Assembly (NCBI GenBank): GCA_902776475.1
Contig: CACYQD010000008.1
Location: forward strand, 40,748-104,747
Direction: 5' to 3'
DNA: 64,000 nucleotides
Origin: an uncultured Prevotellaceae bacterium
GTDB taxonomy: Bacteria > Bacteroidota > Bacteroidia > Bacteroidales > Bacteroidaceae
Shown here in pieces: positions 25,325 through 34,694 of this stretch. Positions within the stretch are counted from its first letter, which is position 1. Each line of letters opens with the position of its first letter. Under the pieces are notes generated by a model. The model did not search any database and was not told where the DNA came from. It saw only the letters and a list, made by a program, of their open reading frames with translations. A program made the position numbers and the translations under genes.

Positions 25325-28048
25325 ATGAAATTAAAATTCCGAATCCATTACAGCACCGCTTGGGGACAGAACCTTTTTGTCGATATCACCTACCACACCG
25401 ATGACGGCCGTGCCCGGGACCATCATCTCCAGATGCTCACCGAAGATGGAGAGATTTGGACTTTGGAGACCTCGGTCATGGAGTCGAGGCAGCGGCATGT
25501 CACGTCCATCACCTACCGCTATTCGGTCGTCGATGGGGAGGGCAGGATTCTCCGGAAGGAATGGGACAAGGTGCCGCGGTGCTATGCTTTTGACAGTACG
25601 CGCGACTACGATTTCCCCGACCAATGGCGCGACGTGCCCTTGCAGGCCCATCTCTACTCAGAGGCGTTTCACGTCGCCACCTTCAAACAGCGCCATCAAC
25701 CTGTCGCCGTGCAGCGGTTGCCTTTGTTCCGCCGCACAGTGATTTTCCGTGTTTCTGCTCCGCAATTGCGGAAAGGAGAGTCCGTGGGTCTTTGCGGCAG
25801 TCACCCGGCAATAGGCAGTTGGAGTCCCTCACGCTTCCTGCGCATGAACCCCATCGGCGATGGCGACTGGATGCTCTCCGTCAACATCGAAGGCATGCCC
25901 CTGCCCCTTGAATACAAATATGTGGTGATTGATGACAAGACCAACCATCTCACCGTCTGGGAGGAAGGCGACAACCGGACGACGGCTGATGCCGAGATGC
26001 GCGACGGACAGGTGCTGGTGCTCTATGGAGAGAGCCTTCGCATCAAGGAACAAGAATGGAAGGCTGCGGGCATGTCCGTTCCCGTCTTCTCGCTCCGTTC
26101 GGAGCGCTCCTGTGGTGTGGGCGACTTCGGCGACATCCCGGCCCTGGTGGACTGGGCTGTGCAGACCGGTATCAAGGTCATTCAACTCTTGCCCGTGGCC
26201 GACACCACGACCATGCACTCCTGGACAGACTCCCATCCCTACAATATCATCTCTGCTTTCGCCCTCCATCCGCATTACATCGCCCTCGACCAGTTGCCGC
26301 CCTTGCAAAACGAGGAGCGTGCCACTGCATTCAACCGACAGAAGAGGGAACTGAATGCCTTGGATTACAGCGACTACATGGCTGTCGATAGGGTCAAGAC
26401 GGCCTATCTCGATGAAGTCTTTGCTGAGTCGGCTCAAGCGACCCTGTCGTCAGAGGAATATCAGGCTTTTGTGCATGACAACGAGGGCTGGCTGATACCC
26501 TACACCGCATTCTGCATCCTGCGTGACAAGCATGGAACGGCACGGTTTTCCGACTGGCCGGAACTGGCGGAGTATGACGAGGTGGGCGTGCGGAGTTTCC
26601 TTGAGAAAGAAGAGACGCTGCGCGACAAGATCTACTTTGTGCAATACCATCTCCACCGGCAGCTCAAGGCGGCTGCCGACTATGCCCATGCCCATGGCGT
26701 GGCGCTGAAGGGCGATCTGCCCATAGGCATCTACCGCGACAGTGTGGAGACATGGTGCCATCCCGATTTCTTTGTTCTCGATGCCCAGGTCGGCACCCCT
26801 CCCGACCAGGAATCCTACCAGGGCCAGAACTGGGGTTTCCCGCCTTATCGTTGGGAAAACGAAGAAGGCCATGCCGACACGGAAACCGCCGACGGCATCT
26901 ATGTCTGGTTCAGACGGCGGACAGCCCATCTCCAGCAGTATTTTGACGCCCTGCGCATCGACCATGCGGTGGGTTACTTCAGGATATGGGAGATACCCGA
27001 CCATGCTGTATTGGCCAATATGGGCCGTTTCTCCCCTGCGTTGCCGTTGTCGGAGGAGGAAATCACCCGCTATGGACTGACCTTCCGCAAGGAACTGCAT
27101 ACCAGGCCTTTCATCAACGACCATATTCTTGAACGGCTGTTTGGCGTCCATGCTCCGTATGTGAGAGACCATTTCCTGGTCAAACTGTCCTATGGGCTCT
27201 ATGCCCTTCGTGATGAATTTGACACCCAGGTGAAGGTGAGAAACCATTTCGGAGGACTGACCGACGAGAACAGCCTGTGGATACGCGACGGACTCTACCG
27301 CCTCATTGCCAATGTCCTTTTCTTGGAGGACATGCGCCATCCCGGCATGTACCACCCCCGTTTCATGGTTTACAACGAACCCGTCTATGAGATTCTCAGC
27401 AGCGAGGAGAAGGATGCGTTCATGCGGCTTTACAACAGTTACTATTATGAGCGGCACAACGATTTCTGGGCAGCACGTGCTGAGCATCTCCTGAGTTCGC
27501 TTTTCTCTGAGACACGTATGCTCATCTGTGCTGAAGACCTGGGGATGTTGCCGGCTTGTGTGGCTCAGGTCCTTGACCGGCTGCGCATCCTGACCCTTGA
27601 GATCCAGTCGATGCCCAAACAACCCGGTTATGAGTTCACGCACCTCGAGACCAATCCCTACCGCAGTGTCTGTACCCTGTCCACCCATGACATGCCGCCC
27701 CTGAGACTTTGGTGGGAGGAGAACATCGGAAGGGCGCAGCGTTATTACGCCACCATCCTGCAGCGCATGGGGAAGGCTCCCCTGCAGTTGCCGGCCCACA
27801 TCGCCGAGCAGATTATCGCAAGGCAGATGTACTCGCCCTCGATGCTGTGCGTCCTTGCAGTTCAGGACTGGTTGTCGATGGACGGAGAACTGCGTGACAA
27901 GAGTGCCGCCGAGGAGCGCATCAATGCTCCCTATGATGTCTATAACCAGTGGAAATACCGCATGCGATCCACGTTGGAGCAGTTGAAAGCAGCCAACAAG
28001 ACTAATACTAAAATCCGGACGATGGCCGTCCACAGCAAAAGGCTGTGA
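25325..28048 (+). CDS. malQ: 4-alpha-glucanotransferase with two N-terminal starch-binding modules
   Basis: Transfers alpha-1,4-glucan segments between maltodextrins (GH77). A 907-residue protein, the long form found in Bacteroidota and plants: two CBM20-like modules (about 1-115 and 135-240; the second contains LCGSHPAIGSWSPSRFLRMN), then the GH77 barrel. Catalytic residues are Asp546 (RIDHAVGYFRIWEIP), Glu737 (LICAEDLGMLP) and the Asp of STHDMPPLRLWWEE. No signal peptide, so cytoplasmic, acting on imported oligosaccharides. A HAD phosphatase follows 27 bases later and may share its transcript. Confidence 0.96.
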   Translation: MKLKFRIHYSTAWGQNLFVDITYHTDDGRARDHHLQMLTEDGEIWTLETSVMESRQRHVTSITYRYSVVDGEGRILRKEWDKVPRCYAFDSTRDYDFPDQWRDVPLQAHLYSEAFHVATFKQRHQPVAVQRLPLFRRTVIFRVSAPQLRKGESVGLCGSHPAIGSWSPSRFLRMNPIGDGDWMLSVNIEGMPLPLEYKYVVIDDKTNHLTVWEEGDNRTTADAEMRDGQVLVLYGESLRIKEQEWKAAGMSVPVFSLRSERSCGVGDFGDIPALVDWAVQTGIKVIQLLPVADTTTMHSWTDSHPYNIISAFALHPHYIALDQLPPLQNEERATAFNRQKRELNALDYSDYMAVDRVKTAYLDEVFAESAQATLSSEEYQAFVHDNEGWLIPYTAFCILRDKHGTARFSDWPELAEYDEVGVRSFLEKEETLRDKIYFVQYHLHRQLKAAADYAHAHGVALKGDLPIGIYRDSVETWCHPDFFVLDAQVGTPPDQESYQGQNWGFPPYRWENEEGHADTETADGIYVWFRRRTAHLQQYFDALRIDHAVGYFRIWEIPDHAVLANMGRFSPALPLSEEEITRYGLTFRKELHTRPFINDHILERLFGVHAPYVRDHFLVKLSYGLYALRDEFDTQVKVRNHFGGLTDENSLWIRDGLYRLIANVLFLEDMRHPGMYHPRFMVYNEPVYEILSSEEKDAFMRLYNSYYYERHNDFWAARAEHLLSSLFSETRMLICAEDLGMLPACVAQVLDRLRILTLEIQSMPKQPGYEFTHLETNPYRSVCTLSTHDMPPLRLWWEENIGRAQRYYATILQRMGKAPLQLPAHIAEQIIARQMYSPSMLCVLAVQDWLSMDGELRDKSAAEERINAPYDVYNQWKYRMRSTLEQLKAANKTNTKIRTMAVHSKRL

Positions 28049-28075
28049 GCCTTCTTCATAGAGTAAGACCAAGAC

Positions 28076-28732
28076 ATGAGAACCTGTTTCGACACATACA
28101 TCTTTGACCTCGACGGGACATTGCTCGATACCCTGAACGATTTGGCCATGAGCACCAACTTCGCCCTGCGAAGCAAGGGCATGGCCGAACGCACCATCGA
28201 TGAGGTGAGGCAGTTTGTGGGCAATGGCGTGAGAAAACTCATTGAGCGCGCCGTGCCCCAAGGCACGTCAAAAACACTGACGGAGGAAACACTGGCCGTT
28301 TTCCGTCAGCATTACCTGCTTCACAGCCTTGACACGACACGGCCCTATCCCGGCATCATGTCCCTTCTGGAAGAATTGAAGAAAAGAGACAAGAAGGTGG
28401 CGGTGGTCAGCAACAAATTCGACAAGGCCACCAAGGAACTCTGTTCGCATTTCTTCGGCGGTCTGGTCGATGTGGCGATAGGGGAGAGTGAGACCGTGCG
28501 CAAGAAACCGGCCCCAGACACGGTCGAAGAAGCCATCCGTCAGCTCCATGCCGACCGTGATGGCGCGGTGTATATCGGCGACAGCGAGGTGGATATCGCC
28601 ACGGCTGCCAATTGCCATATCCCATGTATCTCCGTGCTGTGGGGATTCCGTGAGCGGGATTTCCTCTTGGCCCATGGAGCCACGAGGCTTGTGGCGTCGC
28701 CGTTGGAAATAGGAGGAAAAGACGAAAGATGA
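28076..28732 (+). CDS. HAD-family phosphatase, phosphoglycolate phosphatase-like
   Basis: A 218-residue HAD hydrolase with the nucleophile Asp11 and general acid Asp13 in FDLDGTLLDT, a helical cap (FALRSKGMAERTIDEVRQFVGNGVRKLIERA) typical of Gph, Thr/Ser motif VVSNKFDKA, Lys motif RKKPAPDTVEEAI, and YIGDSEVDIATAANC. Likely removes phosphate from 2-phosphoglycolate or a related small metabolite. It lies 27 bases after malQ. Confidence 0.88.
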   Translation: MRTCFDTYIFDLDGTLLDTLNDLAMSTNFALRSKGMAERTIDEVRQFVGNGVRKLIERAVPQGTSKTLTEETLAVFRQHYLLHSLDTTRPYPGIMSLLEELKKRDKKVAVVSNKFDKATKELCSHFFGGLVDVAIGESETVRKKPAPDTVEEAIRQLHADRDGAVYIGDSEVDIATAANCHIPCISVLWGFRERDFLLAHGATRLVASPLEIGGKDER

Positions 28733-28760
28733 AAAATGGAGACCAAGATTTGCTTGGATT

Positions 28761-30101
28761 TCAGTCTTTTTGGTAGAATTTCAACATGTAGATATTGAAA
28801 ATTGTGGTGTATTTGCTCTCCAGTTCATTCTGCTGAGCCTGCACCAGATTGGTCTTTCCTGTCATCAATTCCACGATGTTCTTCAGTCCGAGGCGGAACT
28901 GTTCGCTGAGCAGTGCGTAACTGGTCTCCTGACTTTCCACAGCCACTTTTGCGGCCTTGAACTTGCTTTGGTTGGTGGTGGCATCGATCCAGTAGGTCTC
29001 GAGGGTGTTGTAAAGGGTTTTCTGCTTGTCTTTGAGGTCGAGCAGGCTGTTCTCCCGCTGCAAGCGGGCTTTGTTGATGGCGGTCTTCGTCTGCCGATTG
29101 TCGAGGATGGGGATGCTGAGCGTGGCCCCCACATTGAAATCAAGGTTGGTCTTGATCTGGTTGCCCCATCCCTTGTCGCTCATCGATGTGGTGTTGGTAG
29201 AGAATCCGCCACCCACACCGATGGTGGGACTTTTCCCGGCGCGGGCGATGTCCATGTTCACCTCGCTGCTCTCGATGGCCAGCAGGGCATTCCTGATTTC
29301 AGGACGCTTCTCCAGTGCCTGTGCATAGACGAAAGCCAAGGCAGGGATTTCCTCCAGTGCCTGTGCGTCGGTATAGGCAGGAATGACGATGTCGAAGTCG
29401 GCTGATTCGGTGAGTTCGAGCAGTTGTTTCAGTTGGAATTTATAGTTTTTCACCATGCTTTCCGCCGCCACGAGGTTGTATTCGTCCTGTGCGCGCTGTG
29501 CCGTGAGCTGAGCGAGGTCGGCTTTGCTCATCTTGCCCACATCGACCATGGTCTGACCGCGCTGCTCGTTGAGTTTACTGGCTTCGAGGCTCTGCTTGTT
29601 GACAGCGATAGCCTCGTTGGTGTAAAGAATCTGCACGTAGAGTTGGACGATGCGCTCCTGGATGTTTTTGGCCGTGATGGCGGAGTCGATTTCAGCTTGT
29701 TGGGCGGTCAGCTCGTTCAGTTTGATGGTGTTTCTGTTGCGGTTGCCGTTCCAGACGGTCCAGTTGGCGTTGACGCCGTAGCTGCCGCTGTAATAAACCT
29801 TGTCGATACTCGACTGCACATAGCCGTTGGCCACGGTGCTCTGTCCAGAGGAGATGAAGGGCCTGTAGACCACGTTTTGGCTGGTGCTGGCTGAGAGGGA
29901 GGGCAGGAGGGCCGCTTTCGACTGTTCCACATCCTCAAGGGCAGACCGTTTCTGGACCTGGTTTTTCTTCAGTGAGATATTGTTCTGGATGGCATAGTCG
30001 ATGCATTCTTGAAGTGTCCATTTCTTGGCGACGGTCTGTCCGGCAAGAGGTGAGACGGCTGTCATGACCAGACAGACCCAGACGATGATGATTTTCTTCA
30101 T
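28761..30101 (-). CDS. TolC-family outer membrane efflux protein
   Basis: A 446-residue protein: signal peptide MKKIIIVWVCLVMTAVSPLAGQ, then two homologous outer-membrane-efflux repeats with long coiled-coil helices (for example ALEDVEQSKAALLPSLSAS and SLEASKLNEQRGQTMVDVGKMSKADLAQLTAQRAQDEYNL). TolC proteins form the outer-membrane duct of RND, ABC or MFS pumps. No pump gene is beside it; the nearest RND-adaptor pair in the window is 26 kb away and lacks its own duct. Confidence 0.93.
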   Translation of the reverse strand: MKKIIIVWVCLVMTAVSPLAGQTVAKKWTLQECIDYAIQNNISLKKNQVQKRSALEDVEQSKAALLPSLSASTSQNVVYRPFISSGQSTVANGYVQSSIDKVYYSGSYGVNANWTVWNGNRNRNTIKLNELTAQQAEIDSAITAKNIQERIVQLYVQILYTNEAIAVNKQSLEASKLNEQRGQTMVDVGKMSKADLAQLTAQRAQDEYNLVAAESMVKNYKFQLKQLLELTESADFDIVIPAYTDAQALEEIPALAFVYAQALEKRPEIRNALLAIESSEVNMDIARAGKSPTIGVGGGFSTNTTSMSDKGWGNQIKTNLDFNVGATLSIPILDNRQTKTAINKARLQRENSLLDLKDKQKTLYNTLETYWIDATTNQSKFKAAKVAVESQETSYALLSEQFRLGLKNIVELMTGKTNLVQAQQNELESKYTTIFNIYMLKFYQKD

Positions 30102-30411
30102 GATGGGAAGTGTTAAGATAATCTTTGCCGAAATGCCTCACGTCGGTTCTGAATGAACCTTGCGGCCATTTCGTTTTTTCATGGCAAAAATAACCAATTT
30201 GAAGGAAAATCGGGCAAGAGATGATGATTTTTGCACATTTTTGCTTTTTTTTAGCGAATATGCTCCAGCTTTGATGGTTTTCACGTTGTTTGATGTAACC
30301 GAAAGAGAAACTCTGCTGATTATGTTACATTTCTTCATTTCTCTGTAACAATTTCGGAAGGAAAAATGCCAGGATTATAGTAATTTTGAAGCCGAATACA
30401 TCGCTAATGAT
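30102..30411. promoter_or_regulatory. Divergent promoter region with TGTAAC repeats
   Basis: The 310-base gap between tolC and the GH43 gene holds -7 boxes for both: TATTTTTG on the minus strand (30185-30192) and TAATTTTG on the plus strand (30381-30388). Between them TGTAAC occurs three times in alternating direction (30294-30299 forward, 30324-30329 reverse, 30344-30349 forward), upstream of the GH43 promoter, as expected of an operator. No open frame is supported. Confidence 0.5.
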
Positions 30412-32073
30412 ATGAAAAAGAACCACCTCCTCCACCGCCTGAGTGGATTTGCGCTTAGAGTGCTGACCGTCGCTGTCATGCTCACCGTATTGGCCGTTGC
30501 TCATGCCGACGACAAAGAGAGAATCCAAAATCCCATGCTGTGGGCCGACGTGCCCGACCCCGATGTCATCCGTGTGGGCGACACCTTCTATCTGGTCTCC
30601 ACCACCATGCACCTGATGCCTGGTGCACCTGTCATGAAGTCCAAGGACCTCAAGAACTGGGAGACTGTGGGTTACATCTTCGACAAACTGACCGATTCCC
30701 CCAAATATGACCTGCTTGAAGGTACGGCTTATGGTCGTGGGCAGTGGGCCACTTCACTGAAATACCATAACGGACGCTTCTACGCCCTGTTGGCACCCAA
30801 CGAACGAGGGGCGATGGGCGATACCTATATCTTCTCGGCGGAGAAAGCCGAGGGACCTTGGAACCTGGTCTCAAGGATGCGTCATTTCCATGACTGTTCA
30901 CTCTTCTTCGATGACGACGGGCGGGTGTTTGTGGTCTATGGCACTGGTGAGTTGATGGAACTCAAACCCGATTTGAGCGATGTCATTGAGGGAACCTACA
31001 TGCATATCTTCCAACGTGAAGCCGATGAGACCGGACTTCTCGAAGGCAGCCGTATGATCAAGCACAACGGCAAGTATTACCTGCTGATGATCTCGCATGT
31101 CTATGCTCCCGGCCGTCACCGCCGCGAGGTGTGTTATCGTGCCGACGACATTCACGGTCCTTATGAGAAGGCGGTGATTTTGGAAAGCGATTTCGGAGGT
31201 TTCGGATATATCGGTCAGGGAACTATCGTGGATACAGAGGACGGCGACTGGTATGGCATCATCTTCCAGGACCGTGGCGGTGTGGGACGTGTGCTCACCA
31301 TTTCTCCATGTCGGTGGATTGACGGATGGCCGATGATTGGCGATGAGAACGGCAAGGTGCCGGACAGCATGCGTCCGTTGAAGAGCAACCAGCCTGTGAC
31401 GGGCATCGTTAAGGCTGATGCATTTGATGATACAAAACTCGGTCTGCACTGGCAGTGGAACCATAATCCTGTGGATCAGGCCTGGTCGTTGACTGCCCGT
31501 CCCGGATTCCTGCGCCTCAAGACCAACCGGGTGGTTGAGAACATTTTCCTGGCCCCCAACACACTCACCCAGCGTATGGAGGGTCCTGGATGCAGTGGTG
31601 TGGTGGCCATTGACTTCTCTCATCTGAAGGACGGCGACTGTGCAGGTTTCTCAGCCTTCAACAGCGATGCGGGTACACTCACCATCAAAAAGAAGGGCGG
31701 AAAATGTGTCTTGGAAATGAGTGAGCAGTCGGTGTCGCTCACCGACCGTGAGAAGGCAGTGAAAGAAGTCAAGGAAAAGGTAGTGGAGAGTGTTGACCTC
31801 AAGGGAAAGACGGTCTTTCTGCGTATAGACGGTGATTTCCGTCGCGGAGAGCGGGGCGGCCGTGATCTTGCCACTTTCTATTACAGCTTCGATGGTGAAA
31901 ACTGGGTCAAGATTGGCAGTGACTTCCGCATGAGATTTGACTGGCGCAGGTTTTTCATGGGATCGAAATTTGCCATCTTCTGCTATGCGACCAAAAAGCA
32001 GGGTGGTTACATTGATGTGGATTATTTCGACTATCATAAAGATTTTAATAAATCCTTGTGGGATGAGGAATAA
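30412..32073 (+). CDS. Glycoside hydrolase family 43 (beta-xylosidase / alpha-L-arabinofuranosidase type)
   Basis: A 553-residue secreted enzyme. Signal peptide to about residue 32 (VLAVAHADD). The five-bladed propeller starts with PDPDVIRVGDTFYLVSTTM; the three acids of the family are Asp49 (base), Asp161 (HDCSLFFDDDG) and Glu211 (TGLLEGSRMIK). A C-terminal beta-sandwich (about 340-553) is typical of the larger GH43 enzymes resembling subfamily 12. It probably trims arabinose or xylose from plant xylan or arabinan in the periplasm, feeding xylA/xylB. No SusC/SusD pair is adjacent. Confidence 0.93.
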   Translation: MKKNHLLHRLSGFALRVLTVAVMLTVLAVAHADDKERIQNPMLWADVPDPDVIRVGDTFYLVSTTMHLMPGAPVMKSKDLKNWETVGYIFDKLTDSPKYDLLEGTAYGRGQWATSLKYHNGRFYALLAPNERGAMGDTYIFSAEKAEGPWNLVSRMRHFHDCSLFFDDDGRVFVVYGTGELMELKPDLSDVIEGTYMHIFQREADETGLLEGSRMIKHNGKYYLLMISHVYAPGRHRREVCYRADDIHGPYEKAVILESDFGGFGYIGQGTIVDTEDGDWYGIIFQDRGGVGRVLTISPCRWIDGWPMIGDENGKVPDSMRPLKSNQPVTGIVKADAFDDTKLGLHWQWNHNPVDQAWSLTARPGFLRLKTNRVVENIFLAPNTLTQRMEGPGCSGVVAIDFSHLKDGDCAGFSAFNSDAGTLTIKKKGGKCVLEMSEQSVSLTDREKAVKEVKEKVVESVDLKGKTVFLRIDGDFRRGERGGRDLATFYYSFDGENWVKIGSDFRMRFDWRRFFMGSKFAIFCYATKKQGGYIDVDYFDYHKDFNKSLWDEE

Positions 32074-32171
32074 TCATATCATATTGTTGTTGTTTTCTGA
32101 CCTTTCAAGAAATAATGACCATTTTTTGTAAAAAAAAGGACGAAAATGGAGGTTTATCCGTTTTTTTTCGT

Positions 32172-32179
32172 TATTTTTG
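32172..32179 (+). promoter_or_regulatory. -7 box for the lipoprotein at 32245
   Basis: TATTTTTG, 65 bases before the ATG, in strongly A/T-rich sequence. Confidence 0.45.
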
Positions 32180-32244
32180 CAATGTCTAATGTTCAACATT
32201 CGACAAGTGTAATAAATATGTTTAATTAAAAAGAGAAAGTATCT

Positions 32245-32721
32245 ATGAAGAAATTTTTGATCGGTATGTTTGCCTTTGTTTTGTGCTTGGGCATGAACTC
32301 ATGTAAGAAAGAAGCTCCCGCAGCAGGTGCTGATGCAGAGAAGGCCGCTACAGAGAAAGTGGAGGAAGCTCCATCTCTGGCTGACGTTGTCGCCAAGGCT
32401 AAGGCCGAGGGTGCCAACTGGAGTGTTGACGAGTGGAAAGAGTCCTTCAAGAGCATGGCTCTGGCTATTAAACCCATGATGGTGAAACTGTCCGAGATTC
32501 AGAAAAAAGTTGACGCTGAGATGGAGAAAGATCCCTCCAAGGCTCTTGGTATGTTGGAAGACTTGAAGAAAGTTCAGGACGAATTTCCTGATTTTGAAAA
32601 ACTGATGGATGAGTTCACCCAGATTGCAGAAAGCACAGAGAACGGCAAGCAAGTGGCCAATGATGAAGAGTGGGGCATGCAGCTGTTTAAAGAGCTTGAC
32701 ATTCCCGAAGTCGATATGTAA
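32245..32721 (+). CDS. Small helical lipoprotein of unknown function
   Basis: A 158-residue protein. MKKFLIGMFAFVLCLGMNSC with lipid-accepting Cys20, then an Ala/Glu/Lys linker and about 110 residues of predicted helix (LAIKPMMVKLSEIQKKVDAEMEKDPSKALGMLEDLKKV). No catalytic motif. It has its own promoter and is followed by a terminator, so it is a single-gene unit. Confidence 0.75.
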   Translation: MKKFLIGMFAFVLCLGMNSCKKEAPAAGADAEKAATEKVEEAPSLADVVAKAKAEGANWSVDEWKESFKSMALAIKPMMVKLSEIQKKVDAEMEKDPSKALGMLEDLKKVQDEFPDFEKLMDEFTQIAESTENGKQVANDEEWGMQLFKELDIPEVDM

Positions 32722-32754
32722 TCAGTGACTGGTCTTTAGACCTCTCCGAAATAT

Positions 32755-32806
32755 AGCCATCGGATGTTCTGACGTTTTGACGTGCCAGATGTCCGATGGC
32801 TTTTTC
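32755..32806 (+). terminator. Terminator after the lipoprotein gene
   Basis: AGCCATCGGA (32755-32764) pairs with TCCGATGGCT (32792-32801), followed by a T-run. The 27-base loop is long but contains a weaker inner pairing. Confidence 0.65.
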
Positions 32807-32831
32807 AATTACCTTAAACAAACACACGAAT

Positions 32832-34034
32832 ATGAAAAACATCAAGGTCTATACGGTCACTTCTCCATTGCATGACGAGCAGACTGTGAATGCAGTCACT
32901 GCAGCTTTTTTGAAGAGCCTCTCTGTAGAATATGATTTCAGAGGAGCAGATTTCACGGATTATGGCGATGGGGGACTTGACTTGATTTATGTTCGTACAG
33001 GAGGCACCGAGGGCGTCTTCAAACAGTTGCTTCCACTCCTGACCCAGAAGTCCAACCGTCCTTTCCGTCTGTTGACGTCGGGCAAGAGCAACTCGCTTGC
33101 CGCCTCCATGGAAATCCTGTCATATCTCAGGCAGCATGGACTTGTTGGAGAGATTATCCATGGAGCACCGGACTTTATTTCCCGTCGCATCATGCTGCTT
33201 GCCAAAGTAGAGGAAGTGAGGAAGAATCTTGAAGGAAGTCGCCTGGGTATAGTCGGACAACCTTCCGACTGGTTGATCTCCAGTGAGGCTGATTCTGGAG
33301 CGGTGCAGCAGAAATTGGGCATGACACTGGTCGATATCCCCATGCAGGAACTCATAGAGACCATTCAGCGTCTGCCAGAGATGGCATCATCAGAAACCTG
33401 TGAGGAAGAGAAGGTGAGAAATGCGTTGCCTGGCGCAGAACGCATCTATCAGGCATTAGTGCAATTGGTCGGCAAATATCATCTTCAGGGTTTCACGCTC
33501 CGTTGTTTCGACCTGCTCTCTGCGGTGCATAACACGGGATGCCTGGCCTTGGCTAAGCTCAACGCCGAGGGCATCATCGCCGGATGTGAGGGAGATGTAC
33601 CTGCCATGTTGTCGATGAAAATCGCCCAGGCTGTCTGTGGCGTATCAGGATTCCAGGCCAATCCCGCCACTATCGACCCTGAGGTGGGGGAGATGCTTTT
33701 CGCCCATTGTACTATACCGTTCAACATGGTGCAACGGTATGAGTTGGACACCCATTTCGAGTCGGGCATCGGTGTGGGCATCAGAGGATATATGAAGGAA
33801 GGTCCTGTCACGATTTTCAAAGTGTCGGGTGATCTGACGCGCCATTTCGTGGCAGAAGGACAATTGGAGCGGTGCCAGCATAAGGATGACCTCTGCCGCA
33901 CGCAAATGGTCATCCGGTTGTTGGACAGGCATCAGGCGGATTATTTTCTTACCGACCCCATCGGCAATCATCACATCATCCTGCCCGGTCACCACAAGGA
34001 GGTGCTGGAAGCCATCGCCCAATCCATCAAGTAG
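32832..34034 (+). CDS. L-fucose/arabinose isomerase-like protein (COG2407-like)
   Basis: A 400-residue cytoplasmic protein. Its layout resembles the fucose-isomerase-like superfamily: Rossmann-like N-terminal half (LRLLTSGKSNSLAASMEILSYL-type region near residue 90, RLGIVGQPSDWLISSEAD), then FTLRCFDLL and GCLALAKLNAEGIIAGCEGDVPAMLSMKIAQAV, characteristic of this family. Near the C-terminus, DPIGNHHIILPGHH supplies His residues. Substrate unknown; the neighbourhood (GH43, xylose and fucose genes) suggests a sugar. It is not the canonical FucI, which is at 49346. The start at 32832 avoids an upstream 12-codon extension that reads through the terminator. Confidence 0.6.
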   Translation: MKNIKVYTVTSPLHDEQTVNAVTAAFLKSLSVEYDFRGADFTDYGDGGLDLIYVRTGGTEGVFKQLLPLLTQKSNRPFRLLTSGKSNSLAASMEILSYLRQHGLVGEIIHGAPDFISRRIMLLAKVEEVRKNLEGSRLGIVGQPSDWLISSEADSGAVQQKLGMTLVDIPMQELIETIQRLPEMASSETCEEEKVRNALPGAERIYQALVQLVGKYHLQGFTLRCFDLLSAVHNTGCLALAKLNAEGIIAGCEGDVPAMLSMKIAQAVCGVSGFQANPATIDPEVGEMLFAHCTIPFNMVQRYELDTHFESGIGVGIRGYMKEGPVTIFKVSGDLTRHFVAEGQLERCQHKDDLCRTQMVIRLLDRHQADYFLTDPIGNHHIILPGHHKEVLEAIAQSIK

Positions 34035-34067
34035 AGATGCCACGATGTGACGTCTCTACTGGTGTGA

Positions 34068-34679
34068 TTATTGTGGGGATTTTAGGCTTTCAAGGCGGGC
34101 GATGTATTTTCCGAGAATGTCGAATTCGAGGTTGACGGTGGTGCCGATTTCGATGTCACAGAAATTGGTGTTCTCCATGGTGTAGGGGATGATGGCCACC
34201 TGGAAGGTGCGCTCCGTGGGGTTACAGACGGTCAGTGAGACACCATTGACGGTCACGCTGCCCTTATCGACGGTGAAATAGCCGCGGCGCGCCATCTCCG
34301 GGTCAAAAGCATATTCGAATGTGAAATAGGTGCTGCCGTCGGCATCTTCCTTGGCGGTGCAGAGGGCGGTGCAATCCACATGCCCCTGTACGATATGGCC
34401 GTCGAGCCGGCCGTTCATCAACATCGACCTTTCCACGTTGACCCTGCTTCCAACCTGAAGCATGCCAAGGTTTGACCGGTCGAGAGTCTCGCGCATGGCC
34501 GTCACCATGTACTGATTGCCGTCAATCTTCACGACGGTGAGGCATACGCCGTTGTGGCTTACGCTTTGGTCGATTTTCAATTCCTGGGTGAAAGAGCAGG
34601 TAAGGGTGATGTCAACGTTGCCGCCGTCACGCACGAGGCCTACGACTGTGGCCATTTCTTCTACGATTCCTGAGAACAT
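34068..34679 (-). CDS. ribE: Riboflavin synthase, alpha chain
   Basis: Dismutates two 6,7-dimethyl-8-ribityllumazine molecules into riboflavin. A 203-residue protein of two lumazine-binding repeats: first with MFSGIVEE and SVSHNGVCLTVV, second with DKGSVTVNGVSLTVCNPT. The ATG at 34679 starts the universal MFxGI motif, so it is secure. It begins only 15 bases after the U-run that ends the structured leader at 34695-34898, and no other promoter box lies in between, so its transcription probably depends on read-through of that RNA. Confidence 0.96.
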   Translation of the reverse strand: MFSGIVEEMATVVGLVRDGGNVDITLTCSFTQELKIDQSVSHNGVCLTVVKIDGNQYMVTAMRETLDRSNLGMLQVGSRVNVERSMLMNGRLDGHIVQGHVDCTALCTAKEDADGSTYFTFEYAFDPEMARRGYFTVDKGSVTVNGVSLTVCNPTERTFQVAIIPYTMENTNFCDIEIGTTVNLEFDILGKYIARLESLKSPQ

Positions 34680-34694
34680 GATTGATTTGTTTTG

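Noticed and set aside
26450-28261. 603-codon minus-strand frame over malQ and the HAD gene
   Set aside because: Both plus-strand genes have intact catalytic motifs; the antisense frame spans two unrelated genes.
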